The notes under the pieces are model-generated. The model was not told the DNA's origin. It ran no database searches and saw only the letters and a list, made by a program, of their open reading frames with translations. Shown one piece after another: positions 31,521-41,139 of a stretch of 46,889 nucleotides of DNA; positions within the stretch are counted from its first letter, which is position 1; each line of letters begins with the position of its first letter. The position numbers and the translations under genes were made by a program. Source of the DNA: Gammaproteobacteria bacterium (GTDB lineage Bacteria; Pseudomonadota; Gammaproteobacteria; GCA-001735895); assembly GCA_018669845.1 (NCBI GenBank), contig JABHSO010000169.1, positions 1-46,889 on the forward strand, given 5' to 3'.

Positions 31521-32426
31521 TTAACTATTATCTACACCACCCAGATATTCACATAAAACTGGAATAAAACGGGATAATTCAAGAGACATCAACGCAAAAT
31601 CAGCATCAAAACGCATCACTTCGTCATCTGCAGCAGTATCTCCAGCTTCTTCCATAACCAGATCCATAAACTTCAACCTTTTAATGGATAAATCTTCAAC
31701 CAGTACACAGGATAAACGTTGCTGCCATTCGATGGCTAATTTACTGGCTATCTTGCCAGATTTCAGGTGTTGCTGTACCTCATCACTACCCAGGTCAACA
31801 CCACGAATTCGAATCACACCACCATTTTCAACCGGCTCTTTGAGCTCACACTCATCGGTGACCTCTACATCAGCTGGAGCCTTATTTTTTATCCAGTCCG
31901 TCATAATTGCTGAAGGCGCATTTTTGACCGCCAATGGGCGAACCTTGAATGAACCCAGAGAATCACGGATCAAAGTCAGTATTTCTTCTGCTTTATTACT
32001 TGTTGGGCAATTCAATATCACCCAGTTATTTTTAGGGTCAATATAAGCATAACTACGATTTGATTTGGTAAAGGCTCGTGGTAAAAGGTCAACAATAACT
32101 TCTTCTTTAATGTCACTTTTTTCCTTACGACCCACTGTGCGTGATTCTTTGGCTTCTATTTCATCCACTTTCTCTTCTATTGCATCACGAACAACAGAAG
32201 CTGGCAAAATACGGTCTTCACGGCGCATACAGACCATTAGGCAACCGTTAGTCGAATGTACTAGTTGCTCGCCATGTTTACCCAATGGAGTGGTCCAGCC
32301 AATTCGGTGTTTATCCAGTCCCTGACAGGGTTTGAATGCATTTTCTTGAAATGTTTCGTGCAGTTCTTCTGCAGAAAGTGTGAAGGTATCGGTGAGCTGA
32401 TATATCTGTAAATTTCTAAACCACAT
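31521..32426 (-). CDS. rdgC: recombination-associated protein RdgC
   Basis: This 301-aa protein matches RdgC, a ring-shaped DNA-binding protein that modulates RecA activity and helps replication when forks collapse. The N-terminus MWFRNLQIYQLT, the segment FKPCQGLDKHRIGWTTPLG and the conserved IVDLLPRAFTKS are typical. Length is normal (E. coli 303). It stands alone with about 170 bp of upstream non-coding sequence. Confidence 0.95.
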   Translation of the reverse strand: MWFRNLQIYQLTDTFTLSAEELHETFQENAFKPCQGLDKHRIGWTTPLGKHGEQLVHSTNGCLMVCMRREDRILPASVVRDAIEEKVDEIEAKESRTVGRKEKSDIKEEVIVDLLPRAFTKSNRSYAYIDPKNNWVILNCPTSNKAEEILTLIRDSLGSFKVRPLAVKNAPSAIMTDWIKNKAPADVEVTDECELKEPVENGGVIRIRGVDLGSDEVQQHLKSGKIASKLAIEWQQRLSCVLVEDLSIKRLKFMDLVMEEAGDTAADDEVMRFDADFALMSLELSRFIPVLCEYLGGVDNS

Positions 32427-32598
32427 GTAGTTTTTATCTATCCAGGAAAAGGAGCGCGATTATGGCTAAACCATATCCAAAATTCCATATGATTTTATCA
32501 ATTCTATGCTTTAATTATCAATAGCTGAAATCTATCAATCGAGGAAAAGGCCAGTAAGGCACACAGGCGCACCTTACCAGCAGATTTAATAATAGTGA

Positions 32599-34044
32599 TT
32601 AAAAACGTGCCGCATTCACCAGAAAATGTACATAAATACTGGCCGCATAACCCAATGCGATGACCGGTAACCATTTCAAATGGCCAAAGAAAGTGTAATA
32701 GCCTCTAGCCTGGCCCATCAGGGCAACACCAGCGGCTGAACCTATTGATAACATACTGCCACCAACACCGGCTGTTAATGTTGCCAGTAGCCACTGGCCC
32801 TGAGACATTTCAGGGTTCATGGTTAAAATAGCAAACATGACCGGAATATTGTCGACGATGGCTGATAAAAAACCCACCATTACATTTGCTGTAGTCGGCC
32901 CGAGATCGACATACATAAATTCAGATGCCATTGACAGGTAACCAATTAAGCCTAGTCCACCAACACACAGTATGACCCCGTAAAAGAAAAACAGGGTATC
33001 CCACTCAGCTTTTTTTACTTTATCAAAAATCTCATAATCGCTTTCGAATATAGTGTCGCTAAGCGCGGATACACTGCCATCCTCTAAAGCCTTTAGCTGT
33101 GCTTTCTTCGCACCATTACCAGATTTTTTAAGATAATAAGCAAAAAACATTAAATAGCTTAAACCGGTCATCATGCCTGCAACCGGTGGTAAATGTAGAA
33201 AATTATGGAAACTGACCGCCGTGATAATAGTAAGTACAAACAGACCTACTATAACCATTGCGCCTTTTTTCATCTCTACGGCTTCATCTTTAACATCCGG
33301 TTTATCGGTGGAAACGGCAAATGACATAATTGTCGCAGGGATAACATAATTAACCACCGAAGGTATAAACAAAGTAAAAAATGTTCCAAAATCAATCAGA
33401 CCTTTTTGCCATACCATCAGCGTAGTAATGTCACCAAAAGGACTAAATGCACCGCCTGCATTTGCGGCAACAACAATATTAATACAGGCCAGCATAATAA
33501 ATTTTCTATTTTCGCCACCTACCGACATGACAACGGCACACATTAACAATGCAGTGGTTAAATTATCAGCAATAGGGGAGAGGAAAAAAGCAATAATTCC
33601 TGTTATCCAGAAAAGCTGACGCAAGGTAAAGCCTTTACTGACCAGCCAGGATTTTAGTGCATCAAACACCAGTCGCTCTTCCATCGCGTTGATATAAGTC
33701 ATCGCTACCAGCAAGAACAGGAACAGCTCGGCATATTCGAGAATATTATGACGAATTGCTATTTCAGCCGTGTGTGTATCGCCATGCTGAGTATAGGCCA
33801 TGGCGACCAGAACCCAGATTAAACCCGCAGCCAGAATCACCGGTTTCGATTTTCGCAGGTGCATAAATTCTTCTGCCATGACCAGCATGTAAGCAAATAC
33901 AAAAATCGCAATTGCCGTATAACCTACCCAACTTTGAGTCAGATCCAGAGTTTCTCCTCCAGTGGAGGCGATACTGCTAAAGGGAAAAATTAACCCTATT
34001 GTGAAAATTAATAAAATCCAGACTGGATTATTCCTGGTATTCAT
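32599..34044 (-). CDS. nhaD: Na+/H+ antiporter NhaD
   Basis: This 481-aa polytopic inner-membrane protein with about 12 hydrophobic spans is of the NhaD type in the ion-transporter superfamily. The segments SPIADNLTTALLMCAVVMSV and NAGGAFSPFGDITTLMVWQK are diagnostic, as is GFLSAIVDNIPVMFAILTM near the end. It expels Na+ in exchange for H+, typical of marine or haloalkaliphilic bacteria. It has a cleavable-looking N-terminal hydrophobic segment. The start has CAGGAGA upstream. It is separated from lipA by 80 bp. Confidence 0.95.
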   Translation of the reverse strand: MNTRNNPVWILLIFTIGLIFPFSSIASTGGETLDLTQSWVGYTAIAIFVFAYMLVMAEEFMHLRKSKPVILAAGLIWVLVAMAYTQHGDTHTAEIAIRHNILEYAELFLFLLVAMTYINAMEERLVFDALKSWLVSKGFTLRQLFWITGIIAFFLSPIADNLTTALLMCAVVMSVGGENRKFIMLACINIVVAANAGGAFSPFGDITTLMVWQKGLIDFGTFFTLFIPSVVNYVIPATIMSFAVSTDKPDVKDEAVEMKKGAMVIVGLFVLTIITAVSFHNFLHLPPVAGMMTGLSYLMFFAYYLKKSGNGAKKAQLKALEDGSVSALSDTIFESDYEIFDKVKKAEWDTLFFFYGVILCVGGLGLIGYLSMASEFMYVDLGPTTANVMVGFLSAIVDNIPVMFAILTMNPEMSQGQWLLATLTAGVGGSMLSIGSAAGVALMGQARGYYTFFGHLKWLPVIALGYAASIYVHFLVNAARF

Positions 34045-34124
34045 AGTTTCTCCTGTTACCTGATATTATTTATTACTTTATAGTTTTATCAGAAAATTAA
34101 ATATTTGCAGGACTATTTAACTGA

Positions 34125-35078
34125 TCAACTTAAAATTTCGCTCGCCTGCAAATCAGCATGATAGGATGAGCGCACCATTGGCCCACTGGCAACCTGATCA
34201 AAGCCCAGTTCGTAAGCCAGTGTTTCTAACTGTTTGAATTCATTGGGTGTCACAAATCGATCAACCGCCAGATGATCCCGACTAGGTTGCAGGTACTGCC
34301 CCAGTGTCAACATATTAACCTGATGATCTCTTAAATCACGTAATACCTGTTCGATTTCATCCATCTCTTCACCCAACCCCACCATGATTCCTGACTTGGT
34401 CGGCACATCAGGATGACGTTGTTTAAACTTCTGCAATAATTCCAGTGACCATAGATAATCAGCACCCGGTCGAATTTTTTTATACAGTCTGGGCACTGAC
34501 TCCAGATTATGGTTAAAAACATCGGGTGGCGATTGAGTCAAAATATCCAGCGCAATATCCATTCGCCCGCGAAAATCCGGTGTCAGAATTTCAATTTTAG
34601 TATCCGGATTAAGGCGACGAGTTTCATCGATACAATTTACAAAATGCTGAGCACCACCATCACGTAAATCATCTCGATCAACTGATGTGACTACAACATA
34701 ACGTAATCGCATATTCTGAATGGTTTTTGCAACATTGTAAGGTTCTTCTTCATCCAGAGGGTTCGGACGGCCATGCCCAACATCGCAAAAAGGACAGCGT
34801 CTGGTACAAATATCACCCATAATCATGAACGTTGCTGTACCTTTTGAAAAACATTCTCCCAGGTTGGGGCAGGCAGCTTCTTCGCATACCGTCACAATAC
34901 TATTTTCCCGGAGAGTATTTTTCAGTTGTTTCACCAGATCACTGGTGGGTGCTTTAGCTCTAATCCAGGATGGTTTTCTTTGAACTTTTGTACTGGGCAC
35001 AACTTTGATAGGGATACGTGCAACCTTATCGGCGCCCTTTAGTTTAACACCCTGCTCAACTTTATTTTTATTACTCAT
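34125..35078 (-). CDS. lipA: lipoyl synthase
   Basis: This 317-aa radical-SAM enzyme inserts two sulfurs into octanoyl chains on lipoyl-dependent enzymes. The auxiliary cluster ligands are C65, C70 and C76 ([12 protein letters not shown]), and the radical-SAM cluster is C91, C95 and C98 (CTRRCPFC). The terminal RSSYHA motif is present. The ATG at 35078 overlaps the lipB stop (ATGAGTAA, 8 bp), so the pair is coupled. Confidence 0.97.
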   Translation of the reverse strand: MSNKNKVEQGVKLKGADKVARIPIKVVPSTKVQRKPSWIRAKAPTSDLVKQLKNTLRENSIVTVCEEAACPNLGECFSKGTATFMIMGDICTRRCPFCDVGHGRPNPLDEEEPYNVAKTIQNMRLRYVVVTSVDRDDLRDGGAQHFVNCIDETRRLNPDTKIEILTPDFRGRMDIALDILTQSPPDVFNHNLESVPRLYKKIRPGADYLWSLELLQKFKQRHPDVPTKSGIMVGLGEEMDEIEQVLRDLRDHQVNMLTLGQYLQPSRDHLAVDRFVTPNEFKQLETLAYELGFDQVASGPMVRSSYHADLQASEILS

Positions 35079-35691
35079 AACCAATCATGTTTATTAACTT
35101 CGAACAGAGCTGCTTAGAAACCTGCTCATTTGAAAATTCTGTAACGTGATCTGACAGCCGGGTCACTTCAAGACCTTTAAAGCCGCAGGGATTAATACCT
35201 GAAAAAGGCTTCAGATCCAGGTCCAGGTTCAAGCTCAACCCATGATAACAGTAACCTTTTCGAATTCGTAACCCCAGCGCTGCAATTTTAGCCTGTCCCA
35301 CATAAACACCTGGAGCTTTCTTTTTAGCATAGGCATCAACATTATAAAGTTTAAGCAGGTCAATAATTGCCAGCTCTATATCTGTTACCAGCTGACGAAT
35401 TCCAATACCTAACCGGTTTAAATCAAGAAGACAATACACAACCAGCTGACCGGGGCCGTGATATGTCACCTGACCACCTCGATCGACCTGTACCACCGGA
35501 ATACCTGAGGTAGATATTAAATGCTCTTCACGACCGTTTAAACCCTGGGTATAAACAGGAAAGTGTTCAGTCACCCACAGCTCATCATCTGTATCGTTTT
35601 CACGCTGTAACGTAAACTGTTTCATCGACTGCCACACAGGCTCATAGTCGGTTTGACCCAGCTCTTTTATGACTGGCGGTTTAACCGTCAT
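35071..35691 (-). CDS. lipB: octanoyltransferase
   Basis: This 206-aa enzyme moves octanoate from acyl carrier protein to lipoyl domains, the first step of lipoate synthesis. [20 protein letters not shown] and [20 protein letters not shown] are family signatures, and the active-site cysteine lies in [14 protein letters not shown]. It lies 9 bp after ybeD and overlaps lipA. Confidence 0.96.
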   Translation of the reverse strand: MTVKPPVIKELGQTDYEPVWQSMKQFTLQRENDTDDELWVTEHFPVYTQGLNGREEHLISTSGIPVVQVDRGGQVTYHGPGQLVVYCLLDLNRLGIGIRQLVTDIELAIIDLLKLYNVDAYAKKKAPGVYVGQAKIAALGLRIRKGYCYHGLSLNLDLDLKPFSGINPCGFKGLEVTRLSDHVTEFSNEQVSKQLCSKLINMIGYE

Positions 35692-35700
35692 AACTTTTTA

Positions 35701-35991
35701 TTAGAGGGACATAACCACATGTTCAGAATCAGTCAACGATTGATAGATATCATCCATCTGCGAACGACTTTGAGCTGTAAAAGTAACCGTCAGGGATTGA
35801 TACTTTCCCTTTTTACTTTCATTTTTTTTCACCTGAAAACGGGTTGACTGCGAACAGTGAGCACTCACAAGGTCTAGCACTATTTGCTCAAATTCCGGGT
35901 TATTCAAACCAAACACCTTGAGTGGAAATTCGCAGGGGAATTCCATAACCTCATTGACTGCTTGCTCACCCGGAAGTTGATCTGACATCAT
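35701..35991 (-). CDS. ybeD: UPF0250 (DUF493) family protein YbeD
   Basis: This 96-aa protein matches the DUF493 family: MEFPCEFPLKVFGLN at the start and YQSLTVTFTAQSRSQMDDIY at the end. The structure known for E. coli YbeD resembles an ACT-like allosteric domain; the role is unknown. It overlaps the dat stop by one base and sits directly upstream of lipB, as in many Proteobacteria. Confidence 0.93.
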   Translation of the reverse strand: MMSDQLPGEQAVNEVMEFPCEFPLKVFGLNNPEFEQIVLDLVSAHCSQSTRFQVKKNESKKGKYQSLTVTFTAQSRSQMDDIYQSLTDSEHVVMSL

Positions 35992-36851
35992 TATGCACGC
36001 ATTACTGTCTGTTTAAACTGTTGGTACAACTCAATTAACTGGAGCCATTTAGGACCAGGAATACCGTTACCTACCTTGTGCTGATTGAGCGTAGTAACCG
36101 GTACAATTTCTTTCGTTGAAGAAGTAATCCAGACCTCATCAGCATCATGCAGTTCATCTTCAGAAACGACTATCTCTCTCGCGACTATTTTGTGCTCATT
36201 GCAAATTTTCAGTATCACTTCTCGAGTAATACCGCCCAGCATATGCCGACTGATGGGAGGAGTTCGAATAATATCGTCTTTAACTATAAACAGGTTACTG
36301 GCTGAACCTTCAACTGCATAACCATCGCGTATTAAAATCGATTCAACCGCATCATGATCTGCGGCATATTGTTTCAACAGGACATTGGGTAACAGGTTAA
36401 TCGACTTAATAAAACAATCGGCCCAGCGGTTATCATCCTGGGTAATCGCTTTAATACCGGTGGTATCTTTGTCCTGATTAGCAAAAGTGAGTGGCTGGCA
36501 CATCATCAGTATTGTGGGCTGCATATCTCTGGAAAATACATGATCCCTTTTTTGCATAACTCCACGAGTCATCTGCAAATAAATCATACCATCCTGATCA
36601 GGGATATTTTTTTCAATCAATTGATCCATGACCTGCTGCCAGTCATCAATCTTTAGAGGATTTGTTATTTCGATGGCATCCAGACTGCGCTGTAAACGAT
36701 CCAGATGTCCCTTCACGGCAAAAGCATTGCCCGAATAAACAGGAATCACTTCATACACACCATCACCGAACATAAAGCCACGATCAAGCACTGATACGCT
36801 GGCTTTTTTAGCTGCAATGTACTCTCCGTTCAAATAAACAACATTAGACAT
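35991..36851 (-). CDS. dat: D-amino-acid transaminase
   Basis: This 286-aa PLP enzyme of fold type IV interconverts D-alanine and D-glutamate, which feed peptidoglycan. FDGVYEVIP-like GDGVYEVIPVY, the PLP lysine in CFIKSINLLPNVLLKQ and EGSASNLFIV are present. The ATG at 36851 follows AAGGAG; a longer frame upstream would overlap dacA and is not used. Placement between dacA and ybeD fits a wall-synthesis role. A branched-chain aminotransferase is less likely given length and context. Confidence 0.88.
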   Translation of the reverse strand: MSNVVYLNGEYIAAKKASVSVLDRGFMFGDGVYEVIPVYSGNAFAVKGHLDRLQRSLDAIEITNPLKIDDWQQVMDQLIEKNIPDQDGMIYLQMTRGVMQKRDHVFSRDMQPTILMMCQPLTFANQDKDTTGIKAITQDDNRWADCFIKSINLLPNVLLKQYAADHDAVESILIRDGYAVEGSASNLFIVKDDIIRTPPISRHMLGGITREVILKICNEHKIVAREIVVSEDELHDADEVWITSSTKEIVPVTTLNQHKVGNGIPGPKWLQLIELYQQFKQTVMRA

Positions 36852-36873
36852 ATATATCTCCTTAAGCCCAGTC

Positions 36874-38010
36874 CTATTCAAAAAGTATCTTAATACTATC
36901 GATGGCCTTTTTAACAAGTCCACCATCATTTATAGCCTGCATGGCTACCAGTGGCTCTGCGACAATCACTACGCCATCCAGTTTTACCACTAATCGCCCT
37001 AGTTCCTGACCTAATGCCACCGGTGCTGAAATTTTAGGATCAATTTCTACCGATGCATCCAGCTCTTTGTATCGACCTCTGGCAATCGTAACAAAAACAT
37101 CCTGCTGTACACCGAGCGACACCTGATCCTGCTCACCGTACCAGACTTTAGATGTTTTAAGAGCTTCTTTAGCCTGATAAAGGCGATTCGATTCATAAAA
37201 ACGGAACCCGTAATTTAATAAAGTCTGGCTATTTCGAGTCCTGGCTTTATCCGATTTAGTCCCCAGAACGACAGAAATCAGGCGCATATTATCTTTTTCA
37301 GCAGAGCTCGCTAAACAATAGCCGGCCGCTTCAGTATGTCCTGTCTTCAATCCATCGACAGAACTATCACGCCACAACAGGCGGTTACGATTGAACTGAC
37401 GAATTTCGTTAAAGGTATATTCCTTTACGCTGTAAAGGCGGTATGACTCTGGATAATCCCGAATAATTGCCTGGCTTAAAATAGCAATATCACGAGCTGT
37501 ACTGAAGTGATCTTTATGCGGCCAGCCTGTTGAATTTTTAAACTGGGTATTATTCATACCTAACAGCTTTGCCTGATGATTCATGTATTCTGCAAATGCT
37601 TTTTCGGTACCAGCAACATGCTCAGCTAATGCCACCGTAGCATCATTACCAGATTGAATAATCATGCCCTCGATCAACTTTTCGACAGATACTTTTTTAC
37701 CCACTTCAACAAACATCTTTGAGCCTTTCATGCGCCAGGCTTTTTCACTGATAGTTACTTCATCGGTGAGACTGATATCACCAGCTTCCAGCGCTTTATC
37801 AACCAGATATGCTGTCATCAACTTGGTGATACTGGCCGGTTCAACTCTTTTATCAGGGGTTTTCTCAGCCAGAATCTTACCGCTTTTGAAATCCATCAGG
37901 ATATAACTGCTGGCTGCAATTTCCGGTGCTTTAGGAATGGGTTTAGCGGCCGCAAATAACTGCTGATTAAGCAGTAACATGAATAACAGAGTAAAGAATC
38001 GTAGCAACAT
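36874..38010 (-). CDS. dacA: D-alanyl-D-alanine carboxypeptidase (PBP5/6 type)
   Basis: This 378-aa penicillin-binding protein trims the terminal D-Ala from peptidoglycan stem peptides. Active-site motifs are S60-I-T-K63, S120-G-N122 and K222-T-G. A signal peptide covers the first 21 residues, and a C-terminal amphipathic helix (IKILFE) probably anchors it to the membrane. It lies between rlpA and dat, as usual. Confidence 0.95.
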   Translation of the reverse strand: MLLRFFTLLFMLLLNQQLFAAAKPIPKAPEIAASSYILMDFKSGKILAEKTPDKRVEPASITKLMTAYLVDKALEAGDISLTDEVTISEKAWRMKGSKMFVEVGKKVSVEKLIEGMIIQSGNDATVALAEHVAGTEKAFAEYMNHQAKLLGMNNTQFKNSTGWPHKDHFSTARDIAILSQAIIRDYPESYRLYSVKEYTFNEIRQFNRNRLLWRDSSVDGLKTGHTEAAGYCLASSAEKDNMRLISVVLGTKSDKARTRNSQTLLNYGFRFYESNRLYQAKEALKTSKVWYGEQDQVSLGVQQDVFVTIARGRYKELDASVEIDPKISAPVALGQELGRLVVKLDGVVIVAEPLVAMQAINDGGLVKKAIDSIKILFE

Positions 38011-38143
38011 AGAAATAACTGGGTAATGAAAAGTGATAATACTGCGGTGGATTGTACATTAGCTGAGAGGTAAAAGAATACCTTAAAGCACTGTGGATAA
38101 GCTATAAACTTACATGACTATGTAAACTTAATACTTATTCGAG

Positions 38144-38956
38144 TTAAGTTTCATCTTCTATAACGATACGGGCATTTTTATAACCTTTTCTTTTGAGCCT
38201 TTTCTGAATCGAACTGGCTTCATCCAAATCCAGCAAAGGGCCAATCTGAACCCTGAAAAAAGCGCCTGCCCCTGTTTTTACCGGTTTAATAAGAACAGCA
38301 CTTTCTTTTTTCATCTGTAATTCATTCGATAACTTAACAGCATTTTCTTCACTACTGAATGAGCCCAGCTGAACAAACATATTAGCAGGGTCCTGTATTG
38401 GCGTTTTAAGAGGAATCACACGTACAGGTGCACGAGAAACATTTTTAGCTGAATCTAATGCAACAATTTCCACTTTAGCGGTTCCTGGCCCAACTACACC
38501 CAGTTTTTTTGCCGCAGCATAAGACAGGTCAATGATACGATCATGAGCAAAGGGACCCCGGTCATTCACCAGAACAACTACTGTTTTTCCATTAGTCAGA
38601 TTTTTAACTTTGACATAAACCGGAATCGGCAATGTTTTATGCGCAGCCGTCATCGCATGCATATTATAGGTTTCACCGCTTGAGGTTCGTTTACCGTGAA
38701 AATTCGGGCCATACCAGGATGCAACACCCTTCTGAGTAAAACCTTTGGATGAGTCCATTACATAATAGCGTTTACCCATCACGATATAAGAAGACGGGTT
38801 TCCGTATTTTGATTTTTTTAGGGGTGACGATTCGTCTTTACCGGATTTCTGCCCACCCATTGGCACGCCAAAAGTACAGGCAGATAAAAACAGCAATACA
38901 AGCATCCCAGAGGTTAGTCGTATTAAAGATGTTTTATAATAGTGTACCCAGTTCAT
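38144..38956 (-). CDS. rlpA: RlpA lipoprotein (septal transglycosylase) with SPOR domain
   Basis: This 270-aa lipoprotein has lipobox LSAC with C27. The double-psi beta-barrel of RlpA follows (GVASWYGPNFHGKRTSSGE, then LVNDRGPF). The C-terminal SPOR domain (about 190-268; MFVQLGSFSSEENAVKLSNE) binds denuded glycan at the septum. RlpA cleaves denuded strands in some species. The gene is part of the elongation cluster. Confidence 0.94.
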   Translation of the reverse strand: MNWVHYYKTSLIRLTSGMLVLLFLSACTFGVPMGGQKSGKDESSPLKKSKYGNPSSYIVMGKRYYVMDSSKGFTQKGVASWYGPNFHGKRTSSGETYNMHAMTAAHKTLPIPVYVKVKNLTNGKTVVVLVNDRGPFAHDRIIDLSYAAAKKLGVVGPGTAKVEIVALDSAKNVSRAPVRVIPLKTPIQDPANMFVQLGSFSSEENAVKLSNELQMKKESAVLIKPVKTGAGAFFRVQIGPLLDLDEASSIQKRLKRKGYKNARIVIEDET

Positions 38957-38994
38957 TTAAAACTTCGTGCCCTTAGTAACTTCGCAATGAAAAA

Positions 38995-39993
38995 CTACAG
39001 CTTCATGCCCGACTTAATTTTCTGACTCAGCTGATACACTGCCATGGCATACATTTCACTGTGGTTATATCGGGTAATCACATAAAAGTTCTTCAGACCT
39101 GCCCAGTAATCAGCTGATTTTTTCTGTTGTAATTTTATCAGCGCAACTGGGGTTTCATCTGCAATCGAAGATTTTGCCCTAAGGCCTGAAGCTTTGAATG
39201 TTTTCCAGCTCTGAGAAGGCTTCACGCTCACTTTCAAGTTTTCCACTTTATTATTTTTTGCAAGGGATAAGGGATAAGTAACTGCTTCACCCGGCTTCCA
39301 GCCATGAGATTTAAAGTAGTTTGCAACACTGCCCAGAATATCGGGAAGACTATCAAATAGATCAGCCTTTCCATCTCCATCAAAATCAACTGAATAATGC
39401 CGATAACTGGATGAAATAAACTGCGGCATACCCATCGCACCCGCATATGAACCCTTTACTTCACGGACTTTAAAATTCTGCTTTGAAGACAGGATTAAAA
39501 ACTCTTCCAATTCTTTAGTAAAAAATTTAGCTCGCTTCGGATAATCGAAAGCAAAAGTCACTAAAGTATCAAAAACCGGAGACTTACCTTTATAAACCCC
39601 ATAGAAGGTTTCAACCCCCACAATAGCAACAATTATTTCAGCCGGTACTTTATATTTTTGTTCAACCTGCTCCAGCAATTTTCTATTTTTTTCCCAGAAT
39701 TTAATACCTTTGTTTATTCTTTTATTGGTTAAAAATATTTTACGATATTGATGCCACTCCAGCTTTTTTTCTGCCGGTTTATTCATCCTTTCAAAAAGAT
39801 GCGTCTGCTGTTTAGCCTGAGAAAACAACTTAACCAGCTGCTGTTCGGTGTAATCACTTTTTTTCGCTACTGACTCAATAAAAGCTTCTACATCTTCACG
39901 GTATCGATAATCACCTTCAGACAGCTTTACAGCCTGAGCTGAGAATGACAGCAAACATAGAACAGGAAGTGAAAGTTTGAACCAATTTTTCAT
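38995..39993 (-). CDS. mltB: lytic murein transglycosylase B
   Basis: This 332-aa enzyme cleaves glycan strands to 1,6-anhydro products. The catalytic glutamate is E128 in IVGVETFYGVYKGK, and GAMGMPQFISSSYRHYSVDF is the family signature. It has an ordinary signal peptide ending AQA rather than the lipobox of E. coli MltB. It starts 5 bp after the rodA stop. Confidence 0.94.
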   Translation of the reverse strand: MKNWFKLSLPVLCLLSFSAQAVKLSEGDYRYREDVEAFIESVAKKSDYTEQQLVKLFSQAKQQTHLFERMNKPAEKKLEWHQYRKIFLTNKRINKGIKFWEKNRKLLEQVEQKYKVPAEIIVAIVGVETFYGVYKGKSPVFDTLVTFAFDYPKRAKFFTKELEEFLILSSKQNFKVREVKGSYAGAMGMPQFISSSYRHYSVDFDGDGKADLFDSLPDILGSVANYFKSHGWKPGEAVTYPLSLAKNNKVENLKVSVKPSQSWKTFKASGLRAKSSIADETPVALIKLQQKKSADYWAGLKNFYVITRYNHSEMYAMAVYQLSQKIKSGMKL

Positions 39994-39998
39994 TTAAT

Positions 39999-41123
39999 TT
40001 ACCTTAAAAATCTTTTAGATGACCCTATGGCCATTATCATGCCAAAGCCAACCATCAACGTAACCATAGAAGTACCACCATAACTCACCAGTGGCAATGG
40101 CACACCGACAACAGGCAATAACCCGGTCACCATACCAGTATTAACAAACAGATAGACAAAAAATGTCAGGCTAAGTGCCCCGGCCAGTAAACGACCATAA
40201 GTATCTTTTGAAACTGCAGCAATATACAGTCCCCGATAAATAATCAACAGGTATAAAAACACCAGTAATATTGCCCCAAAAAAACCGAATTCTTCACCGA
40301 ATACTGCAAAAATAAAATCAGTCGATCGTTCTGGAAGAAAATCCAGCTGAGATTGAGTCCCGTTCAACCAGCCTTTACCATAGACACCTCCAGATCCAAT
40401 CGCAATTTTCGACTGCATGATGTGGTAACCAGAACCTAAAGGATCATTCTCAGGATTAAGCATGGTTAGTATTCGACCACGCTGGTAATCGTGCAATGCG
40501 AATTTCCATAATAGCGGAGCCATCAACGACACTAGCAAACCTAATATCATAAAAATTTTCCAGCGCACACCCGCCAGAAACAATACAAAGAAACCCGCAC
40601 TACCCACCAACAAAGCTGTACCCAGATCAGGTTGTCTGGCAATTAGCAAAACCGGAACCAGCACTAGCACAGCAGACACTAGTAAATCTTTCCAGCCTAC
40701 TGGTAAAACTTTACTAGACAGGTATGAAGCTACCATCATTGGCATCGCCAGCTTCATAAATTCTGATGGTTGAAAGCGGATAAACCCCAGGTCTAACCAG
40801 CGCTGTGCTCCTTTTCCAATTTCACCAAATGCAATGACGGCAACCAGCATCAAAACACCTGCCAGATAAAAACCTAATGAGAGTTTTTTTAAAACCCTGA
40901 GGGAAATATTAGCCACAACCACCAGTAAAAAAGTAGCCAGCCCCAACCGGGTAAGCTGACGAACCATAAGGTCCATATTGCTTCCACCAGCACTATACAA
41001 CGTCAATAATCCAAATACAGCTAATACAAACAATAACAGTATCAGTGTTGGATCTAATCGAAATGCATCCAGAATACGGCGGGAAATAGATAATTGCTCT
41101 CCACCCTCCATCATGCGATTCAT
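39999..41123 (-). CDS. rodA: rod-shape peptidoglycan glycosyltransferase RodA
   Basis: This 374-aa polytopic membrane protein of the SEDS family polymerises glycan strands for elongation, in complex with PBP2. About ten hydrophobic spans and the signatures IKFQPSEF-like GFIRFQPSEFMKLAMPM, ERSTDFIFAVFGEEFGF and VGVPLPLVSYGG are present. It lies 16 bp downstream of mrdA. Confidence 0.96.
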   Translation of the reverse strand: MNRMMEGGEQLSISRRILDAFRLDPTLILLLFVLAVFGLLTLYSAGGSNMDLMVRQLTRLGLATFLLVVVANISLRVLKKLSLGFYLAGVLMLVAVIAFGEIGKGAQRWLDLGFIRFQPSEFMKLAMPMMVASYLSSKVLPVGWKDLLVSAVLVLVPVLLIARQPDLGTALLVGSAGFFVLFLAGVRWKIFMILGLLVSLMAPLLWKFALHDYQRGRILTMLNPENDPLGSGYHIMQSKIAIGSGGVYGKGWLNGTQSQLDFLPERSTDFIFAVFGEEFGFFGAILLVFLYLLIIYRGLYIAAVSKDTYGRLLAGALSLTFFVYLFVNTGMVTGLLPVVGVPLPLVSYGGTSMVTLMVGFGMIMAIGSSKRFLR

Positions 41124-41139
41124 TACTTTTTCTCCAATT